NCBI GenBank assembly: GCA_902520195.1
Contig: CABYND010000002.1
Coordinates: 1 to 64,000, forward strand
From: Halieaceae bacterium
GTDB lineage: Bacteria; Pseudomonadota; Gammaproteobacteria; Pseudomonadales; Halieaceae
Direction of reading: 5' to 3'
DNA: 64,000 nucleotides
Shown: in pieces, positions 50,760 through 60,552 of the stretch
Position numbering within the stretch: position 1 is the stretch's first letter
How the letters are laid out: the number at the start of each line of letters is the position of its first letter
Program-made: the position numbers and the translations under genes
Notes under the pieces: model-generated
What the model was told of the DNA's origin: nothing
Databases searched by the model: none
Seen by the model: only the letters and a program-made list of their open reading frames with translations

Positions 50760-51722
50760 TCAGAGAAGTTTCTCCCAATGCTGGCTACCGTCAGCCTCCG
50801 TGCGTCCTACCCAATCAGCTGTTTCCCCCTCAAATCTAAAACGGCATGGCTTTTCACGCCGTAACCTCCAACCGGCGTCAGTTAGAATCCGCATGATTGC
50901 GCCCTCGATAATCCGGCTGTGCGTGGCTACCATCAAAGAACGAACATGTCTGTTGAGCCATGGCAGTTCACCCGCAACCAACTCGTACTCAGCCCCTTGC
51001 ACATCCATGTGAAGGAAGTCTATCTCCCCAACGCCCTCGCAAAGGGTGCTTAGTGTTCTACACGGTACACTCCCGAGGTTGACGGAAAATCCCCTGTAAT
51101 CCTTGCTTGAGTTGGAAGCAGTTGCGGCGGACCCCATATCTCCAACATCACTCTCTGGGAAAGCCACTTCGCCATCATGTGTCCACACCGCGCCCTGAAA
51201 GGTGCTTATGTTGACGCCATCACCAACCACAAGTGCATTCGTCTCAAGATGTCTGCACATCAAAGAGTATCGCTCAGCAGAAGCCTCTGCACCGATGAGG
51301 CATAGTCGGTTGACATCATGCTGCCTAGCCAACACCCCGGCCATAGCAATCCATGGCCCCCAACCGCTACCCACCTCAACCGCTGTGAAACGGCCTTTAA
51401 CCTTCCGATTGTCGAAGGCGTCCAACAAGGCCGCATATTCTATCCCCTCAGCGTGAAAGCCATCGTCAGGTAAAGGAAACTGCAGCCTCTCAGCACAAAG
51501 ATTCAATGGGTCACAAAATGGGACACAAGCGAATTCAGTCTTTACTCCAAACCCGTCCATATAATAGTCATCGCTGATTGAGGCCTTAGCCTTTGCATAG
51601 CGTGAGACCAGCCCAGCATCCTCAGGCAAATAGCCTGGGTAGTGCTGCAAAGGCGGGCACCCCACAGGTATGTGCACCAGCCTTGGCGCCGGAGCTATTT
51701 TTCTGAATAGCCTTTTCAACAT
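50760..51722 (-). CDS. FkbM-family methyltransferase
   Basis: About 320 residues. The ATG at 51722 is chosen because AAGGA lies eight bases upstream; the ATG nine bases earlier directly abuts it. The class I core has FTAVEVGSGWGPWIAMAGVLA (SAM loop), LIGAEASAERYSLMCRHL and the FkbM signature IDFLHMDVQGAEYELVAGELPWL. FkbM enzymes O-methylate sugars or polyketides; here sugar methylation is likely. It follows the double glycosyltransferase gene after about 60 bases on the same strand. Confidence 0.85.
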   Translation of the reverse strand: MLKRLFRKIAPAPRLVHIPVGCPPLQHYPGYLPEDAGLVSRYAKAKASISDDYYMDGFGVKTEFACVPFCDPLNLCAERLQFPLPDDGFHAEGIEYAALLDAFDNRKVKGRFTAVEVGSGWGPWIAMAGVLARQHDVNRLCLIGAEASAERYSLMCRHLETNALVVGDGVNISTFQGAVWTHDGEVAFPESDVGDMGSAATASNSSKDYRGFSVNLGSVPCRTLSTLCEGVGEIDFLHMDVQGAEYELVAGELPWLNRHVRSLMVATHSRIIEGAIMRILTDAGWRLRREKPCRFRFEGETADWVGRTEADGSQHWEKLL

Positions 51723-51781
51723 GGGGATCATTCCTTATGGCTTGAAGAAGAAATCTAAGCCTCTGAAACTTTCAAACGCAA

Positions 51782-54292
51782 TCAAATTTCAAGCTGGTCA
51801 AGTAACGCGTCGGCACTCCGCCGCCATGACATGGCATCCATATCGGTAGGCTCTGGTATTTCGTTCAGCCCTCTCTGCCTTACCCACCGCAGGACGCCTG
51901 CAATCAATCCTTCAGCCGAGCTGCCGTCGAAGTAAAGAGCCGCGTCGCCTGCCACTTCTCTGAATACTGCAATATCCCTCGCCAAGACTGGTAGGTTGTG
52001 AAAGCTCGCCTCGACTATTGGCAGACCGAAGCCCTCTGCCTCACTCGCCGCTAGGAGACAACTGCAGCTTGAGTAGGCCCTTTCCAAGAATTCATCGCTA
52101 GCTCCTTGGAACCAATAAAACCTGGAGCCATTCTTTGAGCAAGCACTCATGCGGTCAGCTAGATCGTCTACCAGCCAACCTTTTTTACCAATTACGACCA
52201 GGTTGAAATCATAACCATCCCGCCACATCTGAGAGAAAGCGTCTAACGCTAGCGCATGGCCTTTTCTAGGCTCAACTGTCCCAACCATGAGAAAAGTAGT
52301 CTGATTCACGATTCGCCCAAAAAAATCGTCAGCATCGCGAGGCAAATGAACCGACGGCGATGTGTTTTTTATATCGGCCCCCAAGTGAAACCAGCCCAGC
52401 TTAGGCGTCCAAGTGTTATTGCTGGAATTCAGTTCAATTTGAGCCGCAACATCGCTGCGAGCCGCCCTTGAGATACAGATCAAACGATCCGCAACACGAG
52501 ACACCACCGCAAACCAGCTTGCGAATCCATCTGCAAGGCCCGCTGGCCACCACTCGGGGTGCATCAGTGGAAGAACGTCGTAAACCAAAAAATTTAGATT
52601 GACACCCCGGCGCCGCATCTCCTTGAGAATCGGCTCTGAAGCCTCTATCGAGGAGACATTCAGATCTAGAGACAAATAATGATCACCTGCGCCGAAATCG
52701 ATTAAATGATCACCGGATAGATCTCGCCCCAAAAACAAGCTTGAGAAGGCATTCGCGCACCTAAACCTGTGCCCATCAAAAAATATAGGCTGAACGTGCA
52801 GTCCTCGTGTGTGGCCCTGATCTATTGCGAGCAAGAGCGCTCTTACGACGCGCTGAATACCCGTCTTGCCGTCGATCTTGGCCAGCTCCGTAACATCCAG
52901 AAATAACGTGTCCTGCCTACCCGCCTTAAGATTTACAGCCAAAGACTGCGCTATCAGTTCAAGTTTTTGGGCTCCAACCGTGATTCCCGCGCCACAAGCC
53001 ACAATGGCCTCGGCAATTTTCTCGCGGGCAATCGGCCCCGCTCTGGGAGAACCAGGTACAGTTTGGGAATTGCTCCCAAATTTTTGCTCGATGGCAGACA
53101 GAGCACGCTGGGCAGTCTTATCCCATGAAAAATCTGCAGCGCGTAACATGGCGTGCTTAGAGAGCTGATCGCGCCACTCGTCATCCTGAAGCGCACGGTC
53201 CATCTTGTCACGGATGGCGCTTACATCCTCTGGATCAAAGCAATATTCTGCCTCACCCATAACCTCGCCGACACTCGTACTAGAGGACGCAATACTGGGC
53301 ACCCCAAGTGTCATGGCCTCTAGCAGAGGCAGACCAAAACCCTCATGTTTTGAGGGGAATACAAATAATGAGCTGCCACGGAAAAGGTCGCGGAAGCGAA
53401 TATCCTGTAGGTGCCCAGTTAGCACCCACTCCTCAGCGCCCAACCCGGCAGTATCAGCCGCGGCCTCAAGCTTGCTAATCGCATAGGCTGAAGCTTTACT
53501 CCCGATAACAAGCTGATGATCTCTGCGCACAGCCGCGGGAAGTTGGGCGAATGCAGACAGCAGCGACTCCAAATTCTTCCTGGAATCAAAGCCTCCAGGC
53601 ACGCAAAGAATGTAGGGTCGGCTAATACCTAAATCTGAAAAGTCTTCCGGCACTACAGGCGCGCCATCTTTGGGCCGCCAAAACCCATCCTCTACAGCGG
53701 CGGATATGCTCACTACCCTATCCGACAGAAAATTTAGAAAATCCTCTGCTTCCTTTCGGCTGTAATCGGAAATAGCCAAGAGCAAATCTGCATGTTGAAG
53801 ATAGGCAAGTTTTCTGTCGTAGAACTCGCCGTACTCTGGAGAGGTGATGTATTCGGGCCTCAATGCGGGAACTAAATCGTAATGAACCACCACAGTCGGT
53901 GCCTGAGGGGTATCCATAGCACCGATAGAAGTTACGGCATCATCAAGGTAGCCCTCAAAAAGGCTGGTTATCAAAACAAGGTCCGGGCGTAGCTCCGCGA
54001 TGAATGCTTCCCGAATTACCTCTGAAGACGCCGCAGCCCAAGAGTTCTCGGGATCTCGCAACGCAACACCTGGAGGGGTTTCAAACACACGCATACGGTC
54101 CCTGGGAAGCAAGTCGGCGAGAGCCTCCTCAATTTCACTTATCGACTCGCCGAACCGGCCATTTAAGACCACCCAGAAGTCGTGCTGAGAGCGCTGGTTC
54201 AGAAGTGCTCTCACGAAGGATAAGGAGTAGCGACCAATGCCCCTGAAGCGACTCTCTGTCTGCGCTCCCTGCAAATCAATGACAATGCGCAT
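51782..54292 (-). CDS. Two-domain (double GT4) glycosyltransferase
   Basis: It is 836 residues with two complete GT-B units. The first (about 1-410) opens MRIVIDLQGAQTESRFRGIG and has YILCVPGGFDSRKNLESLLSA and HEGFGLPLLEAMTLGVPS. The second (about 455-836) has DVTELAKIDGKTGIQRVVRALL, FLMVGTVEPRKGHALALDAF and EAEGFGLPIVEASFHNLPVL. Both keep the acidic donor-binding motif, so both are probably active, which suggests a processive or alternating polymer synthase such as those for mannan or rhamnan O-antigens. Its ATG overlaps the stop of the upstream methyltransferase by one base (TAATG), giving translational coupling. Confidence 0.9.
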   Translation of the reverse strand: MRIVIDLQGAQTESRFRGIGRYSLSFVRALLNQRSQHDFWVVLNGRFGESISEIEEALADLLPRDRMRVFETPPGVALRDPENSWAAASSEVIREAFIAELRPDLVLITSLFEGYLDDAVTSIGAMDTPQAPTVVVHYDLVPALRPEYITSPEYGEFYDRKLAYLQHADLLLAISDYSRKEAEDFLNFLSDRVVSISAAVEDGFWRPKDGAPVVPEDFSDLGISRPYILCVPGGFDSRKNLESLLSAFAQLPAAVRRDHQLVIGSKASAYAISKLEAAADTAGLGAEEWVLTGHLQDIRFRDLFRGSSLFVFPSKHEGFGLPLLEAMTLGVPSIASSSTSVGEVMGEAEYCFDPEDVSAIRDKMDRALQDDEWRDQLSKHAMLRAADFSWDKTAQRALSAIEQKFGSNSQTVPGSPRAGPIAREKIAEAIVACGAGITVGAQKLELIAQSLAVNLKAGRQDTLFLDVTELAKIDGKTGIQRVVRALLLAIDQGHTRGLHVQPIFFDGHRFRCANAFSSLFLGRDLSGDHLIDFGAGDHYLSLDLNVSSIEASEPILKEMRRRGVNLNFLVYDVLPLMHPEWWPAGLADGFASWFAVVSRVADRLICISRAARSDVAAQIELNSSNNTWTPKLGWFHLGADIKNTSPSVHLPRDADDFFGRIVNQTTFLMVGTVEPRKGHALALDAFSQMWRDGYDFNLVVIGKKGWLVDDLADRMSACSKNGSRFYWFQGASDEFLERAYSSCSCLLAASEAEGFGLPIVEASFHNLPVLARDIAVFREVAGDAALYFDGSSAEGLIAGVLRWVRQRGLNEIPEPTDMDAMSWRRSADALLDQLEI

Positions 54293-55371
54293 TAGTTGCT
54301 ATCTGTGCTCCGGACGCGAAGCGCTTCCAGCTTTTTGAGCCAGACGCGGCCATCCGGACTGAGCTCTAATTCATTTAGCGTCTTTGCGCTGCTTGGTTTG
54401 GAACTACTGATCAGTGCTCGAAGGTGCCGAAGCGCTCTCATTCGAGCCTTCCAACCTTTAATTTCCAGCCACCGGTCTTTGAAAGTCAGAATCCTCAACA
54501 CCCAATCAACAATATGTCTGAGCGGCGCCGTAAAGCGCCAAGAAGCACTCTGAATCACTGCCTCGTATCTCGCCTGAAAATGCTGCAACGCAAGGACCTG
54601 ACGCTGATAATTTGCCACGCGTTTGTGAATGTCCCGCATATGCTCTGCCGCTAAATCCTGCAACATTGCGGAGTGTGGTCTCAATCGGATGTCATCGAAA
54701 ACATTTGGCGGATACTCAAATGCATTGGCCAGCTGGGTGTGCTCCGCTGCGAGATAAAATCGATTGAGGCCATCTTTATAAACACACTTGTATCCGGCGT
54801 CCAAAACTATTGATTCCCAGCATTCGTGGTTAGACCGATCTGAGTTGGGGACCGTCGCTTCCACCACTAAAACCCAGGGCCTTAGAATAGTGGGGTCCCA
54901 CCCCTCGAGCACTTGCTGCTCGAATCCCTCAACATCAATCTTCATCCAGTGAACAGATCGGCCAGCATAGAACTCAGCGAGGTCTGATAACCTGCACTGG
55001 TCAACCTCCAAGACTTCTAAGTCATGATATTTCTCGCTGTCTTCAGCCATAGTAGCGGCTAGAACAGGAGACGCGGTGCTAAGCCCCGTCTCAGGCACCA
55101 CTGTAAGAAAAAGCTTTCCAGTATTATTAGAGAGCGCCATTTCGACCACTTCGTTCTTAGGTCGATGCTCTCTCAACAATGCCGCGCAGTCTGGAACCGG
55201 CTCAACATCTACACCGGTCCAACCGCGCTCATAAAATGCAAGGCTTACCGAATCAATCGTCGGGTGATGCGCACCAATGTCGATATAGAAACCACAATCA
55301 ACGTGAGAAAGAGCTCTCCATAGCATGACATCCTCAAAATTTTGAGCGTAGGAAACGAATCCACTGCTCAT
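54292..55371 (-). CDS. FkbM-family methyltransferase with coiled-coil tail
   Basis: About 359 residues from the ATG at 55371, which overlaps the previous stop as ATGA. The N-terminal part shows the FkbM pattern SYAQNFEDVMLWRAL, FYIDIGAHHPTIDSVSLAFY, GVDVEPVPDCAALL and HWMKIDVEGFEQQVLEGWD. Residues about 235-345 form a helical tail with the phrase SASWRFTAPLRHIVD, common at the ends of O-antigen glycosyltransferases and methyltransferases. It probably methylates a sugar, perhaps as chain terminator. It is sandwiched between the zinc-ribbon methyltransferase and the double GT4 in a coupled trio. Confidence 0.87.
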   Translation of the reverse strand: MSSGFVSYAQNFEDVMLWRALSHVDCGFYIDIGAHHPTIDSVSLAFYERGWTGVDVEPVPDCAALLREHRPKNEVVEMALSNNTGKLFLTVVPETGLSTASPVLAATMAEDSEKYHDLEVLEVDQCRLSDLAEFYAGRSVHWMKIDVEGFEQQVLEGWDPTILRPWVLVVEATVPNSDRSNHECWESIVLDAGYKCVYKDGLNRFYLAAEHTQLANAFEYPPNVFDDIRLRPHSAMLQDLAAEHMRDIHKRVANYQRQVLALQHFQARYEAVIQSASWRFTAPLRHIVDWVLRILTFKDRWLEIKGWKARMRALRHLRALISSSKPSSAKTLNELELSPDGRVWLKKLEALRVRSTDSN

Positions 55372-56243
55372 GGCTTTCGCAACACCCAATTCATGAAGTT
55401 GCCGTCTTCCGCAAAACTCACAACTTCTAAGCCTGCCCGCTGTGCCAAGACTTCACGCGATCTGCCCAGAAAGAAAAATAAATGAAAACGAGTGAACTCG
55501 AATTTATAATTGAAACATGGCGTCGCGTGGGACATTAGCGAGCCAGGTTTTAGCAGCGAAGCCATTTGCCGTAAATCATCCACTGGATGTCGAAGGTGCT
55601 CGAGCAGATTATTTGAGAATATCCCGTCAAAACTCAGATGCTCAATGTGCTCTAGTTTTGTCACGACACCGTCTTGCGGCATTGCAGAAGAATGAGGCTC
55701 GAAACCCAGAACATCCCAACCCTCATGTCTCAGCCGGGAGAGGCTTTGTGACCAATTACCCGCACCCCAGTTTAGGTATCGACCGCGACTTTCAGGCTGC
55801 AAGCCGCGGAATGCGCGGATTTCGTCCTCTGTAGAATCACCTTCGTCAAAGGCAAGGTAGTGCCATTCATATTCTTCTGTTAGTGCTTCTGCGCTCAGCC
55901 GCATCATGGTGCTGCTGCCAAATATTACATCGCAGGCAGGGCACTGATGCCGGACTATCTCTCCGCCACCAAAAATGCAGTGAGTACGAAACTCCCTGAA
56001 GGTAGATAGCTCTGACTCGTGCCCACAAAGCTCGCAAAGCAACGAAGAAGATCTCTCTCGCAATCCTTCGAGTCGGTGTATCTGGTCCCACTTGGCGGAA
56101 ATTTGGTGGCGCAATAGCACTCGCTCAGCGTGACGCAAATGCTCTCGCGTAACAAATCTCGGGAGCGGTTCCAAAAACCGACTTATCCCGGAGAGCAAAA
56201 TGCGCCTGAGCGCTGAAAACCTAGCCTTAACCCCAGAGAACAC
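55368..56243 (-). CDS. Class I methyltransferase with zinc ribbon
   Basis: It is 291 residues. A basic N-terminal helix is followed by a zinc-ribbon-like CELCGHES ... HQCPACDV (two CxxC pairs, about residues 70-105). The methyltransferase core shows YLNWGAGNWSQSLSRLRHEGW (SAM loop with Asn-Trp in place of the usual DxGxG), GFEPHSS and FDGIFSNNLLEHLRHPVDDLRQM. Sugar methylation is likely from context. It starts the coupled minus-strand group leading into FkbM and double GT4, and is divergent from the GT2 gene across 285 bases. Confidence 0.78.
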   Translation of the reverse strand: MFSGVKARFSALRRILLSGISRFLEPLPRFVTREHLRHAERVLLRHQISAKWDQIHRLEGLRERSSSLLCELCGHESELSTFREFRTHCIFGGGEIVRHQCPACDVIFGSSTMMRLSAEALTEEYEWHYLAFDEGDSTEDEIRAFRGLQPESRGRYLNWGAGNWSQSLSRLRHEGWDVLGFEPHSSAMPQDGVVTKLEHIEHLSFDGIFSNNLLEHLRHPVDDLRQMASLLKPGSLMSHATPCFNYKFEFTRFHLFFFLGRSREVLAQRAGLEVVSFAEDGNFMNWVLRKP

Positions 56244-56528
56244 GATCCACCCTCTAAAACAAACTTATCGGCATAAGACCACCGGCACGCGACGCAGGGC
56301 AACGGAAAAATGTGCACTTCAACACTCAAGGTTGCCTTCTCAAATTGGCAGAATATGACGCCAATGGCGAACTTTTGCGCCTAAGCCCCTCCGACAAGAA
56401 AGATCTGTCAGCTTGGTTTATGGTTGGAACTTGACCTGAGCCTAACGGGGTGAAGGATAACCTGAAAATGTTCACACCATAAACTTACAGAGTTATATCA
56501 GGAACCTGCGGATCAAGGGAAAGCTAAA

Positions 56529-57281
56529 TTGGCAGCTCTATTACGATACCCATTAGAAAAGGCTGACCACCGTCCAAATGGCGTGGTTGTAATCCCAGCC
56601 TTTAACGAGGAAGCCACCATAGGTGATGTCATTACATCTGCGTTTCGACACGCAGATCTTCCGGTGTGGGTGGTTGATGATGGCAGCACAGACTTAACAA
56701 AAGAGCGGGCTCTGACCGCAGGCGCTAGAGTTTTGAGCTTGCCCTTCCAAATAGGGGCATGGGGCGCAACGCAAACAGGGTTGCGGTATGCACACAAGCT
56801 AGGGGTCGATTTTGTCATCACGATGGACGCAGATGGCCAACACGACCCTATGTCAGCAAAACATCTGTTAGAGACGGTGGTTTCAGGAAAGGCCGATGTG
56901 GCGCTTGGCACTTTTGAGGCTCGCGGCAGCGGGTTGCGCAGAGTCGCATGGAAAATGATGGGACTGGCCTCAGGACTAGACTTTCGCGATCCTACCAGTG
57001 GTTACCGGGCGATGAATGCGTCGGCAATAAAAGCTCTGACCAGTTCTGCCGCCTCAATGCTTGATCATCAGGATATAGGTGTGCTTATTCTGCTGGTGAG
57101 AGCTAGGCTGCGCATCAGTGAGATACCAGTGAATATGTTTCCCAGAAAAAGCGGTCAGTCCAGGATTTTTTCAACTTGGCGAGTCGTATTTTCATACATG
57201 ATCCACACGTTGAGCTTAGCCCTTGCGAAGCGGCAGTTAAGGCGTAATCAACCGTCAAAACAACGGAATACATTGGCATAG
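56529..57281 (+). CDS. Glycosyltransferase family 2 (DPM/polyprenyl-phosphate type)
   Basis: It is 250 residues from a TTG start with AAGGGA well placed upstream. The GT-A core has VVVIPAFNEEATIGDVI, VWVVDDGSTD and the DxD in VITMDADGQHDP, then DPTSGYRAMN. There are no clear membrane helices at the C-terminus. Such enzymes often load a sugar onto polyprenyl phosphate, giving a donor for GT-C enzymes like the one at 22663. It is followed by a DUF2304 membrane protein, a frequent pairing in O-antigen loci. Confidence 0.9.
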   Translation: MAALLRYPLEKADHRPNGVVVIPAFNEEATIGDVITSAFRHADLPVWVVDDGSTDLTKERALTAGARVLSLPFQIGAWGATQTGLRYAHKLGVDFVITMDADGQHDPMSAKHLLETVVSGKADVALGTFEARGSGLRRVAWKMMGLASGLDFRDPTSGYRAMNASAIKALTSSAASMLDHQDIGVLILLVRARLRISEIPVNMFPRKSGQSRIFSTWRVVFSYMIHTLSLALAKRQLRRNQPSKQRNTLA

Positions 57282-57341
57282 AATGCGTTAAGCATGTGCC
57301 GTGTAGGCACATCTGGCCCAGAATTGGAGGGGCAACATTTG

Positions 57342-57710
57342 ATGATACAGGCGGTCGCTACTTTATTCGGTCTCAGCTTATCTTTGGTCCTGCTATTCCT
57401 CATACGCCGGGATCGTTTGCATATTTCGCATGGCGTGACCTGGGGGGTCGCTGTGCTATGTTTCGCGCTTCTTGGGTTTGCGCCAGGCTTATTTGATGCA
57501 ATCGCCCGCGAGCTCAACATCATCTACGGCCCAACTCTGGCAATTTCTCTGGCCATTGCGGCATTAGTGATAAAAGCGCTGTTGTTGGACATCGAGTGCT
57601 CTAAGCTAAGGGTAAAAAATCAGCGCCTTGCCCAAAAATTGGCCATGCTGGAGAGTGATCTCGCTGACCATCGCAATGCTACGAACAAGGCAACGAGCTC
57701 CTTGGGTTAA
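57342..57710 (+). CDS. DUF2304 family membrane protein
   Basis: About 122 residues from the ATG at 57342, preceded by GGAGGGG; an upstream frame is not needed. Three hydrophobic segments (IQAVATLFGLSLSLVLLFLI; HGVTWGVAVLCFALLGFAPGLF; TLAISLAIAALVIKALLL) and a C-terminal coiled coil (about 85-115) fit DUF2304. The family is nearly always beside a GT2 gene and is thought to help the lipid-linked sugar step, although its function is not established. Confidence 0.85.
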   Translation: MIQAVATLFGLSLSLVLLFLIRRDRLHISHGVTWGVAVLCFALLGFAPGLFDAIARELNIIYGPTLAISLAIAALVIKALLLDIECSKLRVKNQRLAQKLAMLESDLADHRNATNKATSSLG

Positions 57711-57764
57711 TAAATTTGAATTCGGCTCAGTTTTGCCGCTTCACTGCTATGGTTTCACTATGAG

Positions 57765-58457
57765 TCAGTCAAGTTTTCTATACCGAGAAATTATATTTTG
57801 AGGGTCGCCCTGACTAATAATGCGGCCTTCATGCAAAAGAATGGCTCTGTCGCATAACGCTAGAATTTCGTCCGCATTGTGTGACACAAATATCGTTGTC
57901 TGGTCAGAGGCAATCTTTTCTCGCATTGCTTCATAAGCTTTTGCTCTGAATGACTCGTCTCCCACGGCCAGTAGTTCGTCAAGAAGCATGACGTCTGGCG
58001 AAACTTTCATGGCAACAGCGAAGGATAGTCTGGACAACATTCCAGATGAATAAGTCCTAACTGGCGCCTCGAAAGCGTCGCCAATCCCCGAAAATGCTTT
58101 GATTTCATCCAATTGCGCCTCTACGTATTCGCTATCGAACCCTAAAAGCATCCCGCCGAAGATCGCGTTGTCTCTCCCTGACATCACAGGATCAAATCCC
58201 AACGAAAGCGTCATTAAAGCGATTGTTGTGGCGTCGAAGCGCACCAAACCTTGGTCGGGCTTATAAATGCCCGCTAAAGCCCTCAACAGGGTGGACTTAC
58301 CCGAGCCATTTTTGCCCACCACTCCCAAGGTCTCACCCTTGTAAACATCAAAACTTACCTCAGATAGCGCGGAAACAAATATTGGTGAAAAAAGCGAGCG
58401 GCGCACTTTATATGTAAGCCCCAAACCTCTCACTGAAATTAAAATCTCTTGAGTCAT
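57765..58457 (-). CDS. Polysaccharide ABC exporter ATPase (Wzt/KpsT type), system A
   Basis: About 230 residues from the ATG at 58457, overlapping the permease stop as ATGA. It has Walker A GVVGKNGSGKSTLL, the Q-loop region LMTLSLGFDPVMSGRDNAIF typical of polysaccharide exporters, signature TYSSGMLSRLSFAVAM, Walker B VMLLDELLAVGDESF and IFVSHNADE. The short length means there is no C-terminal glycan-binding domain of the Wzt type, which would recognise a terminal modification. Confidence 0.92.
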   Translation of the reverse strand: MTQEILISVRGLGLTYKVRRSLFSPIFVSALSEVSFDVYKGETLGVVGKNGSGKSTLLRALAGIYKPDQGLVRFDATTIALMTLSLGFDPVMSGRDNAIFGGMLLGFDSEYVEAQLDEIKAFSGIGDAFEAPVRTYSSGMLSRLSFAVAMKVSPDVMLLDELLAVGDESFRAKAYEAMREKIASDQTTIFVSHNADEILALCDRAILLHEGRIISQGDPQNIISRYRKLD

Positions 58458-59230
58458 TCTTCTATCAGCCGTGCATAGCTGTCTTTGTAATGCCTTAACG
58501 CAAGCCAAGCCAGGGAGCCAAGCACCATGATCCAAATGACAACCACTAAAATGTGGAAGAGGCTTAACAGTCCGCTACCAAGCAAGATCTCCCGATATAG
58601 CTGGATGAGACTTGCCATAGGGTTTAAATAAAAAATGTCTAGCCATTGCCTAGAAACAAAACTTTGAGCATCGTAAAAAATCCCGGAGGCAAACATGACA
58701 GCTAACAAGCCTGTGTTCACCAAGAACTTCAGGTCTTGAAGCAGCGGTATTAGGGAGGCGACCAAGCAACTAGCCGAAGTTACTAAGCCGAACTGCAGCG
58801 CCCAAGCTATCGGAAGTAACAACCACTGCTCTGTGACTGGAATCCCAACTATCAATAAAGCCAAGAGCAGAAAACTGAATGTTACCGCTTGCTTTATAGC
58901 GTCCTGCCCAACTACGACTAATGGGAAGAATGCCGGGTGTATCCGGAAGCTGTGCAATAACCAGCCTGCACCGGACAGGCTCATCATTGCATTGCCAATA
59001 CTCCGGGAGAACCAAGTCCAAGGGATCAGGCCAACCAGCAAAAAGGAAACGAAGCTGTCAGTTCCTTGACCCAAAAACACGCCAAAAACCAAGTAAAGTA
59101 CAGCAGCTTCTAATGTTGGCTCTAAAATCCACCAAGCGTAGCTAAGCTGGTTCCTTCCTACCTCTGAGCGCAAATTTAATTTTATTTTAGTTGCTAGCAG
59201 CGCCCAGAAATGAAAATTACGACTGTCCAT
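58454..59230 (-). CDS. Polysaccharide ABC-2 permease (Wzm/KpsM type), system A
   Basis: It is 258 residues with six hydrophobic segments. The N-terminal interface helix before the first segment contains RSEVGRNQLSYAWWILEPTLEA, the ABC-2 exporter pattern, and the centre has LIPWTWFSRSIGNAMMSL. The C-terminal part contains FASGIFYDAQSF and YLNPMASLIQLYREILLG, typical of O-antigen or capsule exporters. It exports lipid-linked polysaccharide across the inner membrane with the ATPase encoded next. Confidence 0.92.
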   Translation of the reverse strand: MDSRNFHFWALLATKIKLNLRSEVGRNQLSYAWWILEPTLEAAVLYLVFGVFLGQGTDSFVSFLLVGLIPWTWFSRSIGNAMMSLSGAGWLLHSFRIHPAFFPLVVVGQDAIKQAVTFSFLLLALLIVGIPVTEQWLLLPIAWALQFGLVTSASCLVASLIPLLQDLKFLVNTGLLAVMFASGIFYDAQSFVSRQWLDIFYLNPMASLIQLYREILLGSGLLSLFHILVVVIWIMVLGSLAWLALRHYKDSYARLIEE

Positions 59231-59298
59231 AAGCTACTGTTTGCCCCATTGCAAGGGTGCGCACTTAGTCGCGTACACAAGTGAGGTCATCCTTAAAA

Positions 59299-60552
59299 TC
59301 AACCTCGCAAAGCTGCTCGGTATACGTCGGATGTCTCTTGAGCCACGTCCACCCAAGTTCGCGCAGCCGCTTGGGTGCTGACGTCAAAACCCGAACCAAA
59401 TTCAGACCTAGAGGGTATTGCTTTCAATGCATCAGAAATAGAGGACACATCCTCAGGATTTACAAAAAGAGTCTGCTCAGGCGCGAATTCGGCCATCGCA
59501 GAGTGCTCACTGGTAATGACTGGGCAACCGCATGCAGCCGCCTCAAGAGCAGGGAGACCAAAACCTTCGTAAAGCGAGGGGAACACTAGGGCCCCCGCAG
59601 AAGCGTAGAGGGTTAGCAGCGTTTCATCGGTAACATAGTCCAGATAAAGTGCTAACCCATCCTTTATGAGTTGATCCAACATTTCATGTTCTCTGCTGCT
59701 CTTCCACCCAGAAGCACCCACAACAATTAGCGGCCAATCAAAATGACTGGCTCGCCTTCCGGCCCTGAACGCCTCAAATACCCTAAGCAGATTTTTACGG
59801 GGCTCGATAGTGCCTACCGACAAAAAGAATGCTTTGTGACTCAGCCCCAGAGCATCCAAAGCGTGCCGGCACTCTGATTCATGTCTTGGACGACAGCGAG
59901 GGTCAGGAGCCAGGTGCACAGTACTTATCCTGCTTATCTCTACCCCGAAGTCGTTAACCAACTCGTCCCTTATGTGGAATGAATCAGTGATCACGTGCAC
60001 CTTGCCCTCAATTGCCGAGTGAATGCCGCCCTCACACAAAACCACCATTTGTTTCCTGTGAAACTGAGGAAAACGTATCGTGGATAAGTCATGGATAGTA
60101 ATCACTCGAGCACCGTCAAAGTGAGGCATTATGAAGTTTGGGGAATGGTAAAGGTGGCTATCTGCAAGAGGTCTTAACCTGCGTTCTGCCATCGCGCCTG
60201 ACACGTACTGATAAACCATAGACGCGTAATATGAGCGCGAAGCAAAGGCCCTTGCGGACACAGCTAGACCACCCGAATGCCCCCGATTTTTTTTGTCGGC
60301 CAAACCCGCAGGACCTTCGCTGGTTGGATCACCGCGTTCTAACATACCGGCATCCAGAAAGCTCAGGTCGCCCCAAAGCTTCAAATCATCGACAATCTGC
60401 GAGGCGACAAGTGCTCTGGCCAACTCGTAGGTATAACGCCCAATGCCAGTTAGGCGACCCAACAATGGAGCGCCGCCTAAAACGACATTAAGCCGGCAAG
60501 CAGGGTTTTCGGGCAAGATCACATCAGCAGCAGTCTTGTGTTCGGTATGCAT
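59299..60552 (-). CDS. Glycosyltransferase family 4
   Basis: It is 417 residues with a GT-B fold. The N-half contains VVLGGAPLLGRLTGIGRYTYEL, a phrase like the N-domain of the double GT4 at 51782, and VITIHDLSTIRFPQFH. The donor half has FLSVGTIEPRKNLLRVFEAF, WPLIVVGASGWKS and YEGFGLPALEAAACGCPVITSEHS, close to the mannosyl/rhamnosyltransferase WbpX/WbdA style. It starts immediately after the ATPase stop of exporter system B, so it belongs to that string and lies between the two exporters. Confidence 0.9.
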   Translation of the reverse strand: MHTEHKTAADVILPENPACRLNVVLGGAPLLGRLTGIGRYTYELARALVASQIVDDLKLWGDLSFLDAGMLERGDPTSEGPAGLADKKNRGHSGGLAVSARAFASRSYYASMVYQYVSGAMAERRLRPLADSHLYHSPNFIMPHFDGARVITIHDLSTIRFPQFHRKQMVVLCEGGIHSAIEGKVHVITDSFHIRDELVNDFGVEISRISTVHLAPDPRCRPRHESECRHALDALGLSHKAFFLSVGTIEPRKNLLRVFEAFRAGRRASHFDWPLIVVGASGWKSSREHEMLDQLIKDGLALYLDYVTDETLLTLYASAGALVFPSLYEGFGLPALEAAACGCPVITSEHSAMAEFAPEQTLFVNPEDVSSISDALKAIPSRSEFGSGFDVSTQAAARTWVDVAQETSDVYRAALRG

